Below are positions 40,287 to 48,659 of a stretch of 59,854 nt of DNA, in pieces. Within the stretch, counting starts at the first letter, position 1; every line of letters begins with the position of its first letter. Both the position numbers and the translations under genes were made by a program. The DNA is taken from assembly GCA_027587225.1 (NCBI GenBank), contig JAPDDQ010000045.1:1-59854 (forward strand), in the 5' to 3' direction. The notes under the pieces are model-generated. The model was not told where the DNA came from. It was given only the letters and a program-made list of their open reading frames with translations, and did no database searches. This DNA comes from Solirubrobacter taibaiensis (GTDB lineage: Bacteria > Actinomycetota > Thermoleophilia > Solirubrobacterales > Solirubrobacteraceae).

Positions 40287-41621
40287 ATGCCCAGGCAGCT
40301 GCTGTTCGTCGCCATGCCGTTCGGCCGCAAGCGGGACCCGAGCGGCCGGATCGAGATCGACTTCGACGCGGTCTACGAGCAGGCGATCAAGCCCGCGGCG
40401 GCCGACGCGGACGTCGAGGTGATCCGGGCCGACGAGGAGCGCGGCGGCGGGATCATCCACAAGCCGATGTACGAGCGGCTGCTGCTGGCCGAGATCGTGA
40501 TCGCGGACCTCACCTTCGCCAACGCGAACGTGTTCTACGAGCTCGGCATCCGGCACGCGGCGCGCCCGCGCGCGACGATCCTGATCTTCGCGGCGATCGG
40601 GACGCTGCCGTTCGACGTGGCGCCGATCCGGTCGCTGTCGTACAAGGTCGAGGACGACGGTCAGTTCACGGCCGAGGCGGCGACGCGCCTGCGCACGGTC
40701 CTCACCGAGCGGCTGCGCCTCGCGAAGGCCTCGCAGGACAAGGACTCGCCGCTGTTCGAGCTGCTGCCCGAGTACGTGGGCAGCTCACTCCCGCACGAGT
40801 CGACGGAGACCTTCCGCGACCGGGCGCGGGCCGCGTCGGAGCTCACCGAGCGCATGCGCGCCGCCGCCGAGGCCGAAGACGCGGACGCGCTGCGCGCGAT
40901 CGAGGCGGAGATCGGGGACCTCGGCACCGCCTCGCCGGAGCTGCCCGTGGACCTGCTGCTCGCGTACCGCGACGTGTCGGCGTGGGCGGACATGATCCGC
41001 TGCGTCGACGCGATGCCCGCGACCACCCGCGACGTCGTGACGGTCCGCGAGCAGCACGCGCTCGCCCTCAACCGCCGCAACGGTCCGGGCGACCGCAAGC
41101 AGGCGCTGAAGATCCTCCGGGCGGTGGTCGAGCGCTACGGCCCGTCGCCGGAGACGTGCGGGATCCTCGGACGCTGTCACAAGGACGCCTGGCAACAGGC
41201 CACCGACGCGGACCTGAAGGCGCTCGCGCTCGACGAGGCGATCGACGCCTACAGCATGGGCCTGGACGCCGACCCGCGCGACTACTACCCCGGCATCAAC
41301 CTCGCGACGCTGCTGCTCGCCCGCGGCACTGACGCGGACCTCGAGCGGCTCGAGTCCGTCATCCCGGTCGTCAACTTTGCGGTCGCGCGGCGCGGCGGCC
41401 TCGGCTCACACGACTACTGGGACCGTGCGGCGGGCCTGGAGCTCGCCGTCATCGCCGGCGACGAGCCGCTGGCGGGGCGAGCGAAGGCCACCCTCCTGGC
41501 CGCGGAGCCGCCGGACTGGATGCTCCAGACCACAGCACGCAACCTGCGGCTGCTCGTCGAGGCCGGCCGGCCCGCGCCTTGGGTCGTGCAGATCGCTGAC
41601 GCGCTTGATCCGCCCGACTAA
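40287..41621 (+). CDS. TIR/NDT-like protein with DUF4071 (TRAFs-binding-like) domain
   Basis: A 444-residue protein. Residues 1-125 look like the nucleoside-deoxyribosyltransferase/TIR-like fold: LLFVAMPFGRKRDPSGR, DFDAVYEQAIKPAA, IHKPMYERLLLAEIVIADLT, then NVFYELGIRHAARPRATILI. The remaining 310 residues are helical repeats matching proteins annotated as MAP3K TRAFs-binding/DUF4071 (ALKILRAVVERYGPSPETCG, then LDEAIDAYSMGLDADPRDYY, PGINLATLLLA). Family knowledge links such proteins to biological-conflict or stress systems, with the TIR-like part as possible effector. It stands alone between DeoR and the convergent TetR gene, with 4-bp stop overlap. Confidence 0.8.
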   Translation: MPRQLLFVAMPFGRKRDPSGRIEIDFDAVYEQAIKPAAADADVEVIRADEERGGGIIHKPMYERLLLAEIVIADLTFANANVFYELGIRHAARPRATILIFAAIGTLPFDVAPIRSLSYKVEDDGQFTAEAATRLRTVLTERLRLAKASQDKDSPLFELLPEYVGSSLPHESTETFRDRARAASELTERMRAAAEAEDADALRAIEAEIGDLGTASPELPVDLLLAYRDVSAWADMIRCVDAMPATTRDVVTVREQHALALNRRNGPGDRKQALKILRAVVERYGPSPETCGILGRCHKDAWQQATDADLKALALDEAIDAYSMGLDADPRDYYPGINLATLLLARGTDADLERLESVIPVVNFAVARRGGLGSHDYWDRAAGLELAVIAGDEPLAGRAKATLLAAEPPDWMLQTTARNLRLLVEAGRPAPWVVQIADALDPPD

Positions 41622-42211
41622 GCGGGGCGCAGCGTGCGCAGGAGCGCGGCGAGGGTCTGCTCGATCGCGAGCGGCTCGTCGTCGAGGTGCTGCTGCATCT
41701 GAAGGCCGTCGAGCACGGCGATCATCACCGCCGCGAGTTGGTCGGGCGCGATCGTGTCGACGATCTCGCCCGCGGCCTGGGCGCTCGCGATCCACTCGGT
41801 GAACCCGGCGCGCGCCTGGCGGTAGCGGTCGAGGAAGTGGGCGTGGGCTGGATGGTCGGCGTCGATGCTCTCGGCGGAGAGGATCGTGAACAGCCGCGCG
41901 AGTGACTCGCGCTGCACCGAGTGGTCGAGGACGGCAAGCATCATCCCTTCGAAGCCGACGTCGGTCGCGGCGACCTCTTCGGCGAGGGCCTTGTCCTCCA
42001 GGTCGCGCTGCTCGAGGACAGCGACGAGCAGGTGGACCTTCGACGGGAAGTGGTGGAGCAGGCCTTGCCGCGTGACGCCGGCCTCGGCGGCGACCACGTC
42101 GATCGCGGTGCCCCGGAAACCGCGCGCGGCGAACGCGCGCTTCGCCGCATCGATGAGGCGCTCGCGGGTCGCGCGGCCCTCAGGCGTGGAGTAGGTGGGC
42201 GTGCGGGCCAT
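41618..42211 (-). CDS. TetR-family regulator
   Basis: A 197-residue repressor. The HTH is at about residues 12-58 (TRERLIDAAKRAFAARGFRG, TAIDVVAAEAGVTRQGLLHH, FPSK). The C-terminal ligand domain is helical (ARLFTILSAESIDADHPAH and on). The ATG at 42211 is preferred over an upstream one at 42292, which lies beside the operator. It is divergent from the large secreted sugar dehydrogenase gene, whose promoter spacer contains a perfect palindrome, so it probably represses that gene. Confidence 0.88.
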   Translation of the reverse strand: MARTPTYSTPEGRATRERLIDAAKRAFAARGFRGTAIDVVAAEAGVTRQGLLHHFPSKVHLLVAVLEQRDLEDKALAEEVAATDVGFEGMMLAVLDHSVQRESLARLFTILSAESIDADHPAHAHFLDRYRQARAGFTEWIASAQAAGEIVDTIAPDQLAAVMIAVLDGLQMQQHLDDEPLAIEQTLAALLRTLRPA

Positions 42212-42293
42212 GTGCAGCGTCGAACCGTAGCCGTCGTGAGCAGGTCGTGGGGAACCCCTTTGGGAGGCGAATGTAAGAACTTCGGGCGGCATG

Positions 42294-42323
42294 TTGACTA
42301 AACGACCTACAGGTAGGTAGGCT
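42294..42323 (+). promoter_or_regulatory. Promoter with TetR-type operator in its spacer
   Basis: TTGACT (42294-42299), 18-bp spacer, TAGGCT (42318-42323). The spacer contains the perfect palindrome ACCTAC-AG-GTAGGT (42305-42318). It faces the secreted dehydrogenase gene and lies about 85 bp upstream of the TetR start, so a dimeric TetR bound here would block the promoter. Confidence 0.65.
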
Positions 42324-42387
42324 GCGACGCCTCGAAGGTGGACCGGTCGCCACCGGTCCGTGACTGTCCATGGGAGAGGAGTGGGTC

Positions 42388-45300
42388 TTGCGACTCACGA
42401 AGTCATTTGCATGCCTGTTGGCGTGTTCCGTCGCGGCCGGGGTCAGCGCAGAGGGCGCGCAGGCGGCCACGCAGACCACGAAGCTGCGCTCGGTCAGCTC
42501 GCCACCGTCGACCGCGCTCGCGCCGGGCGCCGACTTGACCGTCAAGGGCCAGGTGACGAACCGGTCGCGCACACGCGCGAAGGCGCGCGTCACGCTGACG
42601 CTGCGCACCAGCAAATCCGCGAAGGCGATCAAGCTGACGGCCAAGTCGACGAGCGCGATCAAGGCGGGCAGGACCGCCCGCTACAGCCTCAAGGTCAAGC
42701 TGCCCGCGTCCCTGAAGTACGGGTCGTACTACCTGCGGGCGTGTGCGTCGCTCAATAGCGGCGCTGATTCGTGCCGTTACGCCACCCGCAAGCTGAAGGT
42801 GCAGGCGCCGAAGGCGACGCCGCAGCCGTCCCCGCCGCAGACCAACCCGGCCCCGGCGCCCACGGCCGCACCCACGGCGACCGCGGAGCCCACCGCGACC
42901 GCCACGCCGACCGCGACCCCCGCCCCGCTCCCGCAACCGGGCGTCGGTGACGGCCCTGGCTTCAACGTCCTCGTCTTCACCGGCACGGCCGCGTCTGCCT
43001 CCTACCAGGGCGGCTTGGACGCGCTCAACGCGGTCGCGAAGGACGGCGGCTTCAAGGTCACGCAGACCGGCGACGCTTCCGCGTTCACCGAGAGCTACCT
43101 CGAGCAGTACCGCTCCGTGGTCTTCCTCGGCGACATCGGCGCACCCCTGAGCGCCACCCAGGAAGCCGCGTTCCAGGCCTACTACAAGGACGGAGGCGGC
43201 TTCTTCGCCGTCGGCTCCGCGATCGAGTCCGAGCCGGACTGGACGTACCTGACCGAGCTGCTCGGCACCCGCGCCGACGGTGCGGCCGTGCAAGCGACGA
43301 ACGCGACGATCAAGGTCGCCGACCGCGTCCACCTCGCGAGCCGCTCGCTGCCGGAGTACTGGACCCGCAGCGACCGGTTCTACAACTTCAAGGCCAACGT
43401 CCGCGGCGTCGCACACGTGCTCGCCACCGTCGACGAGACCACTTACGACGGCGGCACGATGACCGAGTTGGCCGACCATCCGGTCGCCTGGTGCAAGGAC
43501 TACCAGGGCGGCCGCGCGTTCTACACGAACGTCGGCGCGAGCGGCGACCTCAGCTCCGCCGCCGCGCGCAAGCACCTCGCGGGCGCGATCCAGTGGACGG
43601 CCGGCGAGGCCGACCCCGTCTACAGCGACTGCGGCGCGACCGTGCTCGCGAACTACCAGCAGACGAAGATCTCGGTCAACCCGAACCTCAACGAGCCGAT
43701 CGGCATCGAGACGCTGCCCGACGGCCGCGTCCTGCAGACGGCCCGCGGCGGCCAGCTGCGCCTGCACAACCCCGCCGACGGCAGCTCGAAGGTGATCGCC
43801 TCGCTGCCCGTCTACACCAACAGCGAGGACGGCCTCTACGGCCCCGCCGTCGACAACGACTTCGCCAGCAACAAGTGGGTTTACCTGTACTACTCGCCGT
43901 CGACGGTTGAGAACGTCAAGCAGTCCGACGGCACCACGAAGACGATCACGACGCCGCCGAACGACTCGGCGCCGACGACCGCGGCCAGCCTGGCCGCCTG
44001 GGATCCGTACGTCGGCTACTTCCAGCTCAGCCGCTTCAAGTTCGTCGACGGAGCCAACCCGACGATCGACCTCGCGTCCGAGCAGAAGATCCTCCGCGTC
44101 TCCAACAACCGCGGTGCGTGCTGCCACGTCGCGGGTGACATCGACTTCGACACGCACAACAACCTGTGGCTGGTCACGGGCGACGACACGCCCTCGGGCG
44201 CCGGCAACTCCGGCGGCTTCTCGCCCCACAACGACCAGAAGACCGACGAGTCGCAGACGGTCCGCGCGACCACCGCGTTCACGCTGACCTTCGACGGCCA
44301 GACGACGGCTTCCATCGCCGCCGACGCCAACGCGGCCGCGATCAAGACCGCGCTCGACAACCTCGCCAACATCAACCCCGGCGACGTGATCGTCACCGGC
44401 ACCGCCGCCAACGCCACCGTCCAGTTCGACGGCCAGTACGCGGAGAAGAACGTGCCGCAGATGACCGCTACGGGCGCGACGGTCACCACCGCCCAGGAGG
44501 GCAACTGGTTCCAGGCGCCGTACGCCGACGCGCGCCGCTCGTCCGGCAACACGAACGACCTGCGCGGCAAGGTCCTGCGCATCAACGTCAAGGCCGACGG
44601 CTCCTACTCGAGCCCGTCCGGCAACCTGTTCCCGGAGTCCCAGGACGTCAATGCCAAGACGCGTCCGGAGATCTACGCGATGGGCTTCCGCAACCCGTTC
44701 CGGATCCAGGTCGACGACAACGACGTCGCCTACGTGACGGACTACTCGCCGGACGCCAACACGGCGGAGACCTTCCGCGGCCCGGCCGGGACGGGCCGCG
44801 TCGAGGTCGTCCGCCACGCCGCCAACTACGGGTGGCCGCTGTGCGTGACGCCGAACCTGCCCTACTACCGCTGGAACTTCAACACCAGCAAGGCGCTCGA
44901 CGCGACGCCTACGCAGTACGAGTGCGGCAACCCGGAGAAGGGTCCGGACAACACATCGCGCTGGAACACGGGCGCGAACCTCGACCCGGCCACGGAGCCC
45001 GGCTCGACCAAGGTCCCGCCGATCACGCAGCCGGACATCTACTACTCGTTCCGCGACAACGCCACGCCGGCGCTGGGCACGCCGTGCATCGGCTCCTACG
45101 ACGGCTCCAATGGCACCTGCCCGCAGCTGTTCCCGGAGCTCTACAGCACCGGCGTGGCCCCGCACGGCGCGGCGCCGTACCGCTACGACGACTCGAACCC
45201 GAGCGCGTCGAAGTTCCCGCCCTACTACGACGGCGCGTTCGTCCTCGGCGAGTTCAACGTGGACACGCTGCGCGAGGTCCGCGTCGACAAGAACGACAAG

Positions 45301-46551
45301 ATCTTCAAGATCAACCGCATGCTCGACTGCGGCGCCGCCCTGTCGAGCACGTCGAAGCTGCCGTTCGAGTGCGACAACCCGATGGACATGCAGTTCGGGG
45401 CCGACGGCAACTTCTACCTGCTGACCTACGGCGACGGCTTCTTCCAGTCCAACCCGGACGCCGGCCTATACCGGTGGGAGTACGTCAAGGGCCAGCGCGC
45501 GCCGCAGGCCACGATGAACGCGAGCGTGACCAACGGCGTCACGCCGCTCAGCGTGCAGTTCTCCAGCGAGGGCTCACGTGACCCCGACCCGGGCGACTCG
45601 ATCCGCTTCGCCTGGGACTTCGACGGTGACGGCACGGTCGACTCGACCGACCCGAACCCGACCTACGTCTACCGCACCAACGGCGTCTACACGGCGAAGC
45701 TGACCGTGACCGACTCGGCGGAGAAGACGGACACCAAGACGCTGCAGATCGTGGTCGGCAACACCGCGCCGACGATCGAGATCACCACGCCGCTCGAGGG
45801 CGACTTCTTCGAGTGGGGCGACCGGATCCCGTTCACGGTCAAGGCTTCCGACCCCGAGGACGGGCCGATCGACTGCTCGAAGGTGGTCGTGACGTTCGTG
45901 CTCGTGCACGACACCCACGGCCACGCCGAGGAGGCCAAGACCGGCTGCTCGGGCACGTTGCAGACGGTGGCCGAGGACGCGTCGCACGGCGGCTACATTG
46001 CCGGCGGCATCTCCGCGACCTACACCGACAACGGCGCCAACGGGCAGCCCGCGCTCAGCGCCACGGATCAGAACGTGGTCCAGGTGCGCAAGCAGCAGGT
46101 CGAGTACGTGCAGGAGAACGACGGCACCTCGGTGACCGCCTCGACCGAGACGGACGCCGGCGGCGGCCAGGCCCGCAATAGCCTCGACGACGGCGACTGG
46201 TTCGCGCTCAACCGCTCCGTGAACCTGACGCACATGGACAAGCAGATCAACATCCGATTTGCCGGTCCGGGCTCGTTCCCGCCGATCATCCCGGTCACGC
46301 CGGTGGGTACGGACCTCGCCGATGTCGAGGTTCGCGACGGCAGCCCGACGGGCCCGATCCTGACCAAGGTCCGGCTCAAGTCCACGGGTGACCTGAACAC
46401 GTGGCAGACGTTCAGCGCCCCGCTGAACTACGAGGGCTCCAAGCGCCTGTACCTCGTGTTCCGCACGTTCGAGGGCGGCCCGATCATCCCGTACATCGGC
46501 TGGGGCACCGTGAACTGGGTGTCCTTCAGCGGGCCCGGTGTGACGGGCTAG
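42388..46551 (+). CDS. Large secreted ThuA / PQQ-type sugar dehydrogenase / PKD / CBM protein
   Basis: A 1387-residue secreted protein. An ATG at 42370 lies in front of the ribosome-binding AGAGGAG (42375-42381), so the TTG at 42388 is the likely start. Using numbering from 42370: signal peptide to about 32; a CARDB-like domain and Thr-Pro linker to 195; ThuA-like domain about 198-415 (FNVLVFTGTAASASYQGG); glucose/sorbosone dehydrogenase-type beta-propeller about 430-1040 (PIGIETLPDGRVL, MGFRNPFRIQVD); PKD domain about 1044-1135 (FAWDFDGDGTVDSTDPNPTY); CBM6-like end from 1242. A small beta domain (631-708) interrupts the propeller. It probably oxidises or binds polysaccharide outside the cell. 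Confidence 0.85.
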   Translation: MRLTKSFACLLACSVAAGVSAEGAQAATQTTKLRSVSSPPSTALAPGADLTVKGQVTNRSRTRAKARVTLTLRTSKSAKAIKLTAKSTSAIKAGRTARYSLKVKLPASLKYGSYYLRACASLNSGADSCRYATRKLKVQAPKATPQPSPPQTNPAPAPTAAPTATAEPTATATPTATPAPLPQPGVGDGPGFNVLVFTGTAASASYQGGLDALNAVAKDGGFKVTQTGDASAFTESYLEQYRSVVFLGDIGAPLSATQEAAFQAYYKDGGGFFAVGSAIESEPDWTYLTELLGTRADGAAVQATNATIKVADRVHLASRSLPEYWTRSDRFYNFKANVRGVAHVLATVDETTYDGGTMTELADHPVAWCKDYQGGRAFYTNVGASGDLSSAAARKHLAGAIQWTAGEADPVYSDCGATVLANYQQTKISVNPNLNEPIGIETLPDGRVLQTARGGQLRLHNPADGSSKVIASLPVYTNSEDGLYGPAVDNDFASNKWVYLYYSPSTVENVKQSDGTTKTITTPPNDSAPTTAASLAAWDPYVGYFQLSRFKFVDGANPTIDLASEQKILRVSNNRGACCHVAGDIDFDTHNNLWLVTGDDTPSGAGNSGGFSPHNDQKTDESQTVRATTAFTLTFDGQTTASIAADANAAAIKTALDNLANINPGDVIVTGTAANATVQFDGQYAEKNVPQMTATGATVTTAQEGNWFQAPYADARRSSGNTNDLRGKVLRINVKADGSYSSPSGNLFPESQDVNAKTRPEIYAMGFRNPFRIQVDDNDVAYVTDYSPDANTAETFRGPAGTGRVEVVRHAANYGWPLCVTPNLPYYRWNFNTSKALDATPTQYECGNPEKGPDNTSRWNTGANLDPATEPGSTKVPPITQPDIYYSFRDNATPALGTPCIGSYDGSNGTCPQLFPELYSTGVAPHGAAPYRYDDSNPSASKFPPYYDGAFVLGEFNVDTLREVRVDKNDKIFKINRMLDCGAALSSTSKLPFECDNPMDMQFGADGNFYLLTYGDGFFQSNPDAGLYRWEYVKGQRAPQATMNASVTNGVTPLSVQFSSEGSRDPDPGDSIRFAWDFDGDGTVDSTDPNPTYVYRTNGVYTAKLTVTDSAEKTDTKTLQIVVGNTAPTIEITTPLEGDFFEWGDRIPFTVKASDPEDGPIDCSKVVVTFVLVHDTHGHAEEAKTGCSGTLQTVAEDASHGGYIAGGISATYTDNGANGQPALSATDQNVVQVRKQQVEYVQENDGTSVTASTETDAGGGQARNSLDDGDWFALNRSVNLTHMDKQINIRFAGPGSFPPIIPVTPVGTDLADVEVRDGSPTGPILTKVRLKSTGDLNTWQTFSAPLNYEGSKRLYLVFRTFEGGPIIPYIGWGTVNWVSFSGPGVTG

Positions 46552-47250
46552 TTAGGAGCGCCGCCGGGCCAGCGCGCGCGCACCGCTCAGGTGCGTGCGC
46601 AACAGCTCGGCGGCCTTCTCGCCTTCGCCCCGCGCGAGCGCTTCGGTGATCGCGCGGTGCTCGGCGATGAAGCGCTCGATGCGTGACGGGTCGCGCGCGA
46701 CGGTGGTGGCGGCGATCCGCTGGTGGCGATCGGCCAGCGCGTCGTAGGAGCGGGCGAGCAGCGCGTTGCCCGCCGCGGCCACGATCGCGCGGTGGAAGCG
46801 CCGGTCGGCCTGCGCGAAGCCGGCGCCCGCGGAGCTCAGCGCGCGCTCCTGCGCCGCGATCGCGTCCTCGAGCGCGGCCGTGAGCTCGGCGCCGCCGACC
46901 TCAGAGGCGCGGCGGGCGCAATGGCACTCGATCAGCTCCCGCGCCTCGTGCACGTCGTCGGCCTCGGAGGCGGAGATCGGGACGACGAGCGCGCCGCGCC
47001 GGGGGTAGAGCTCGACGAGCCCTTCGGCCTCGAGTTGCCCGAACGCTTGGCGCAGCGGTGTGCGGCTGATCCCCAGTTCGCGGGCCAGCGCATTCTCGCT
47101 CAGGAGCGTCCCTCCGGGGAAGCGGCCGTCCAGTAACCGTTCCTTCACGTGCCCGTAGGCGCGCTGCGCCGCGCTTTGGACGGCGGGTCGATCCGGACTG
47201 GACGAAGAGACGACGGGCACAGTTGAACGACTCGCTATGGTAGGAGACAT
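46552..47250 (-). CDS. GntR-family regulator (FCD type)
   Basis: A 232-residue regulator from the ATG at 47250. The winged HTH is at about residues 25-85 (AYGHVKERLLDGRFPGGTLL, ENALARELGISRTPLRQAFG, then YPRRGALVV). The helical FCD ligand domain follows (DVHEARELIECHCARRASEV, RRFHRAIVAAAGNALL, FIAEHRAITEALARG). An in-frame ATG at 47292 would place the probable operator (47251-47273) inside the gene and is rejected. The effector is likely a small organic acid by family habit. The gene follows the secreted dehydrogenase convergently, with adjacent stops. Confidence 0.88.
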   Translation of the reverse strand: MSPTIASRSTVPVVSSSSPDRPAVQSAAQRAYGHVKERLLDGRFPGGTLLSENALARELGISRTPLRQAFGQLEAEGLVELYPRRGALVVPISASEADDVHEARELIECHCARRASEVGGAELTAALEDAIAAQERALSSAGAGFAQADRRFHRAIVAAAGNALLARSYDALADRHQRIAATTVARDPSRIERFIAEHRAITEALARGEGEKAAELLRTHLSGARALARRRS

Positions 47251-47273
47251 CTTGGATGCAAGTTGCTTCCAAG
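47251..47273. promoter_or_regulatory. Probable GntR operator
   Basis: A 23-bp inverted repeat, CTTGGATGCAA-G-TTGCTTCCAAG, with 10 of 11 pairs matching, begins at the base before the GntR start codon. The position implies autoregulation and possibly control of the rightward small gene at 47370. Confidence 0.7.
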
Positions 47274-47299
47274 GCTTTTCTCTCCTCCCCAAGTAGAGA

Positions 47300-47334
47300 C
47301 GCCCGCGGCTCGCTCCCCTTTAGAGCCGCGGGCG
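47300..47334 (+). terminator. 12-bp hairpin in the leader of a small gene
   Basis: CGCCCGCGGCTC and GAGCCGCGGGCG pair perfectly around an 11-base loop, followed by TGGCTTTCT. It sits between the GntR operator and the 24-residue ORF. It could be an attenuator, or a terminator for transcription running leftward from elsewhere. No riboswitch family is recognised. Confidence 0.55.
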
Positions 47335-47369
47335 TGGCTTTCTCCCCAACAACCGAAAGGAGCGCACCT

Positions 47370-47444
47370 ATGACTGGTGTGATCTTCCTGCTGGCCGTCA
47401 CCGCCCTCCTCGGCGGGTCGCTGGTTCTCAGCCGCGACGCGTAG
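47370..47444 (+). CDS. 24-residue single-helix membrane peptide
   Basis: MTGVIFLLAVTALLGGSLVL plus SRDA: one transmembrane helix with a short charged end. A good ribosome-binding site GAAAGGA (47355-47361) precedes the ATG. Its length and shape recall KdpF-like or other small membrane peptides, but no kdp or other partner genes are here. The stop overlaps the convergent four-helix membrane gene by 17 bp. It may be real because of the ribosome-binding site and the dedicated leader hairpin. Confidence 0.5.
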   Translation: MTGVIFLLAVTALLGGSLVLSRDA

Positions 47445-47826
47445 CCGCGATCGCAAGCAGCGGTAGCGCGATCACGGCCAACAGGCCGGTGGTCTGCGCG
47501 ATCGCATCGCCGGTGGAAAACCCGTCCAGATGCGTCACGTGAAAGTACGCGTGCAGCACGGCGGCGACCGTCCAGGTCACGCACAAGGGCACGATCAGTG
47601 CGCTTGCCAGCGTGACCGCCGCCCACGCGAACAGGATCGCGAACGCGAGGTAGAACCCGCCGACGTCGCGGACCAGGTGTTCGTTGTACGGCGGCAGCAG
47701 TTCCACCCAGCCGCGGCCGAGTGGGAACGAGGCGTAGAAGGAGCTCGGACCGAGCGTCCCTTCCAGCCCGGGCAGCAGCGCGGACACCGCGACGAAGACC
47801 AGCGATAGGCGCAGGACCAGGGTCAT
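47428..47826 (-). CDS. Four-helix membrane protein in ECF41 operon
   Basis: A 132-residue integral membrane protein with four predicted helices (LSLVFVAVSALLPGLEG, GFYLAFAILFAWAAVTLASA, CVTWTVAAVLHAYFH, LLAVIALPLLAIAA). Conserved-looking His residues lie in HAYFHVTHLDG. It is not assigned to a family; DoxX-like proteins of this size often sit beside ECF41 sigma factors. The start overlaps the sigma factor stop by 4 nt, so the products are probably co-regulated. Confidence 0.7.
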   Translation of the reverse strand: MTLVLRLSLVFVAVSALLPGLEGTLGPSSFYASFPLGRGWVELLPPYNEHLVRDVGGFYLAFAILFAWAAVTLASALIVPLCVTWTVAAVLHAYFHVTHLDGFSTGDAIAQTTGLLAVIALPLLAIAATRRG

Positions 47827-48659
47827 CGCAGCTTCTCCGGGTTGCGCTGGAAGTCGATCCGGGTGATGCGACCGTCGTCGATCGTGAACGCCACGATCGA
47901 GTGGATGCCGTCGCGGCCGTGGCCGGCCAGGCCGGGCATGCCGTTGACGTCGACGAACGCCATCGCGGCGCCCCGGCCGAGCGCGGTGACCGCCTTGGCC
48001 ACGCGCTCGGCGCCCGCCACCGGCTTGCGCGCGGCGTTCACCTTTCCGCCGCCGTCGCTGGTGAGCACGGCGTCGGGGTGCAGCAGTGCGAGCAGGCCGT
48101 CGAGGTCGCCCTCGGCCGTGGCCTGGCCGAACGCGGTGATGATCTCGCGCTGCTGCTCGGCCGTGGCCGGGAAGCGCGGGCGGCGCGCTTCCACCGCCTT
48201 ACGCGCCCGCGCCGCTTGCTGGCGGGCGGCGACGGCGCTCGTGCCGAGCGTCGTCGCCACTTCGTCGAACGAGTACCCGAACACGTCGTGGAGCACGAAC
48301 GCCGTGCGCTCGGAAGCCGACAGCGACTCGAGCACGACGAGCAGGGCGAGGCTCACTTCGTCGCCGCGCAGGGCGACCTCCTCCGGGCCGGGCTCCGCGG
48401 ACACGATCGGCTCGGGCAGCCAGGGCCCGACGTAGGCCTCGCGCCGCACGCGCGCGGACTTCAGCGCGTCCAGGCCGAGGCGGGAGACGGTGGTGATCAG
48501 CCACGCGTCGAGGTCGCGGATCGCGTCGGTGTCGACGCGCTCCAACCGCAACCACGCGTCCTGCAGCACGTCCTCGGCCTCGGCGACGCTGCCGAGTTGG
48601 CCGTAGGCGATCCGCAGCAGGCGCGGACGCAGCGCTTCGAACTGCTCGGCGAGCGTCAC
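47823..48659 (-). CDS. ECF41-type sigma factor (SigJ-like)
   Basis: A 278-residue sigma factor from a GTG at 48659 that overlaps the epimerase-like gene stop (GTGA). Sigma region 2 is at about residues 5-75 (LRPRLLRIAYGQLGSVAEAE, DVLQDAWLRL) and region 4 at about 105-160 (LVVLESLSASERTAFVLHDV, FGYSFDEVATTLGTS). A C-terminal SnoaL-like extension of about 110 residues (DGLLALLHPDAVLTSDGGGK, then VAFTIDDGRITRIDFQRNPE) defines the ECF41 group, in which the tail replaces an anti-sigma factor. The usual partner is an oxidoreductase/epimerase gene, and one is present upstream. Confidence 0.9.
   Translation of the reverse strand: MTLAEQFEALRPRLLRIAYGQLGSVAEAEDVLQDAWLRLERVDTDAIRDLDAWLITTVSRLGLDALKSARVRREAYVGPWLPEPIVSAEPGPEEVALRGDEVSLALLVVLESLSASERTAFVLHDVFGYSFDEVATTLGTSAVAARQQAARARKAVEARRPRFPATAEQQREIITAFGQATAEGDLDGLLALLHPDAVLTSDGGGKVNAARKPVAGAERVAKAVTALGRGAAMAFVDVNGMPGLAGHGRDGIHSIVAFTIDDGRITRIDFQRNPEKLR

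Noticed and set aside
42403..45165. 920-codon open frame antisense to the secreted dehydrogenase gene
   Set aside because: Composition is typical of antisense GC-rich frames, there is no domain, and the plus-strand gene has a signal peptide and recognisable domains throughout.
47370..47444. kdpF
   Set aside because: Size and one helix are similar, but there is no kdpABC and the sequence lacks a clear KdpF match.
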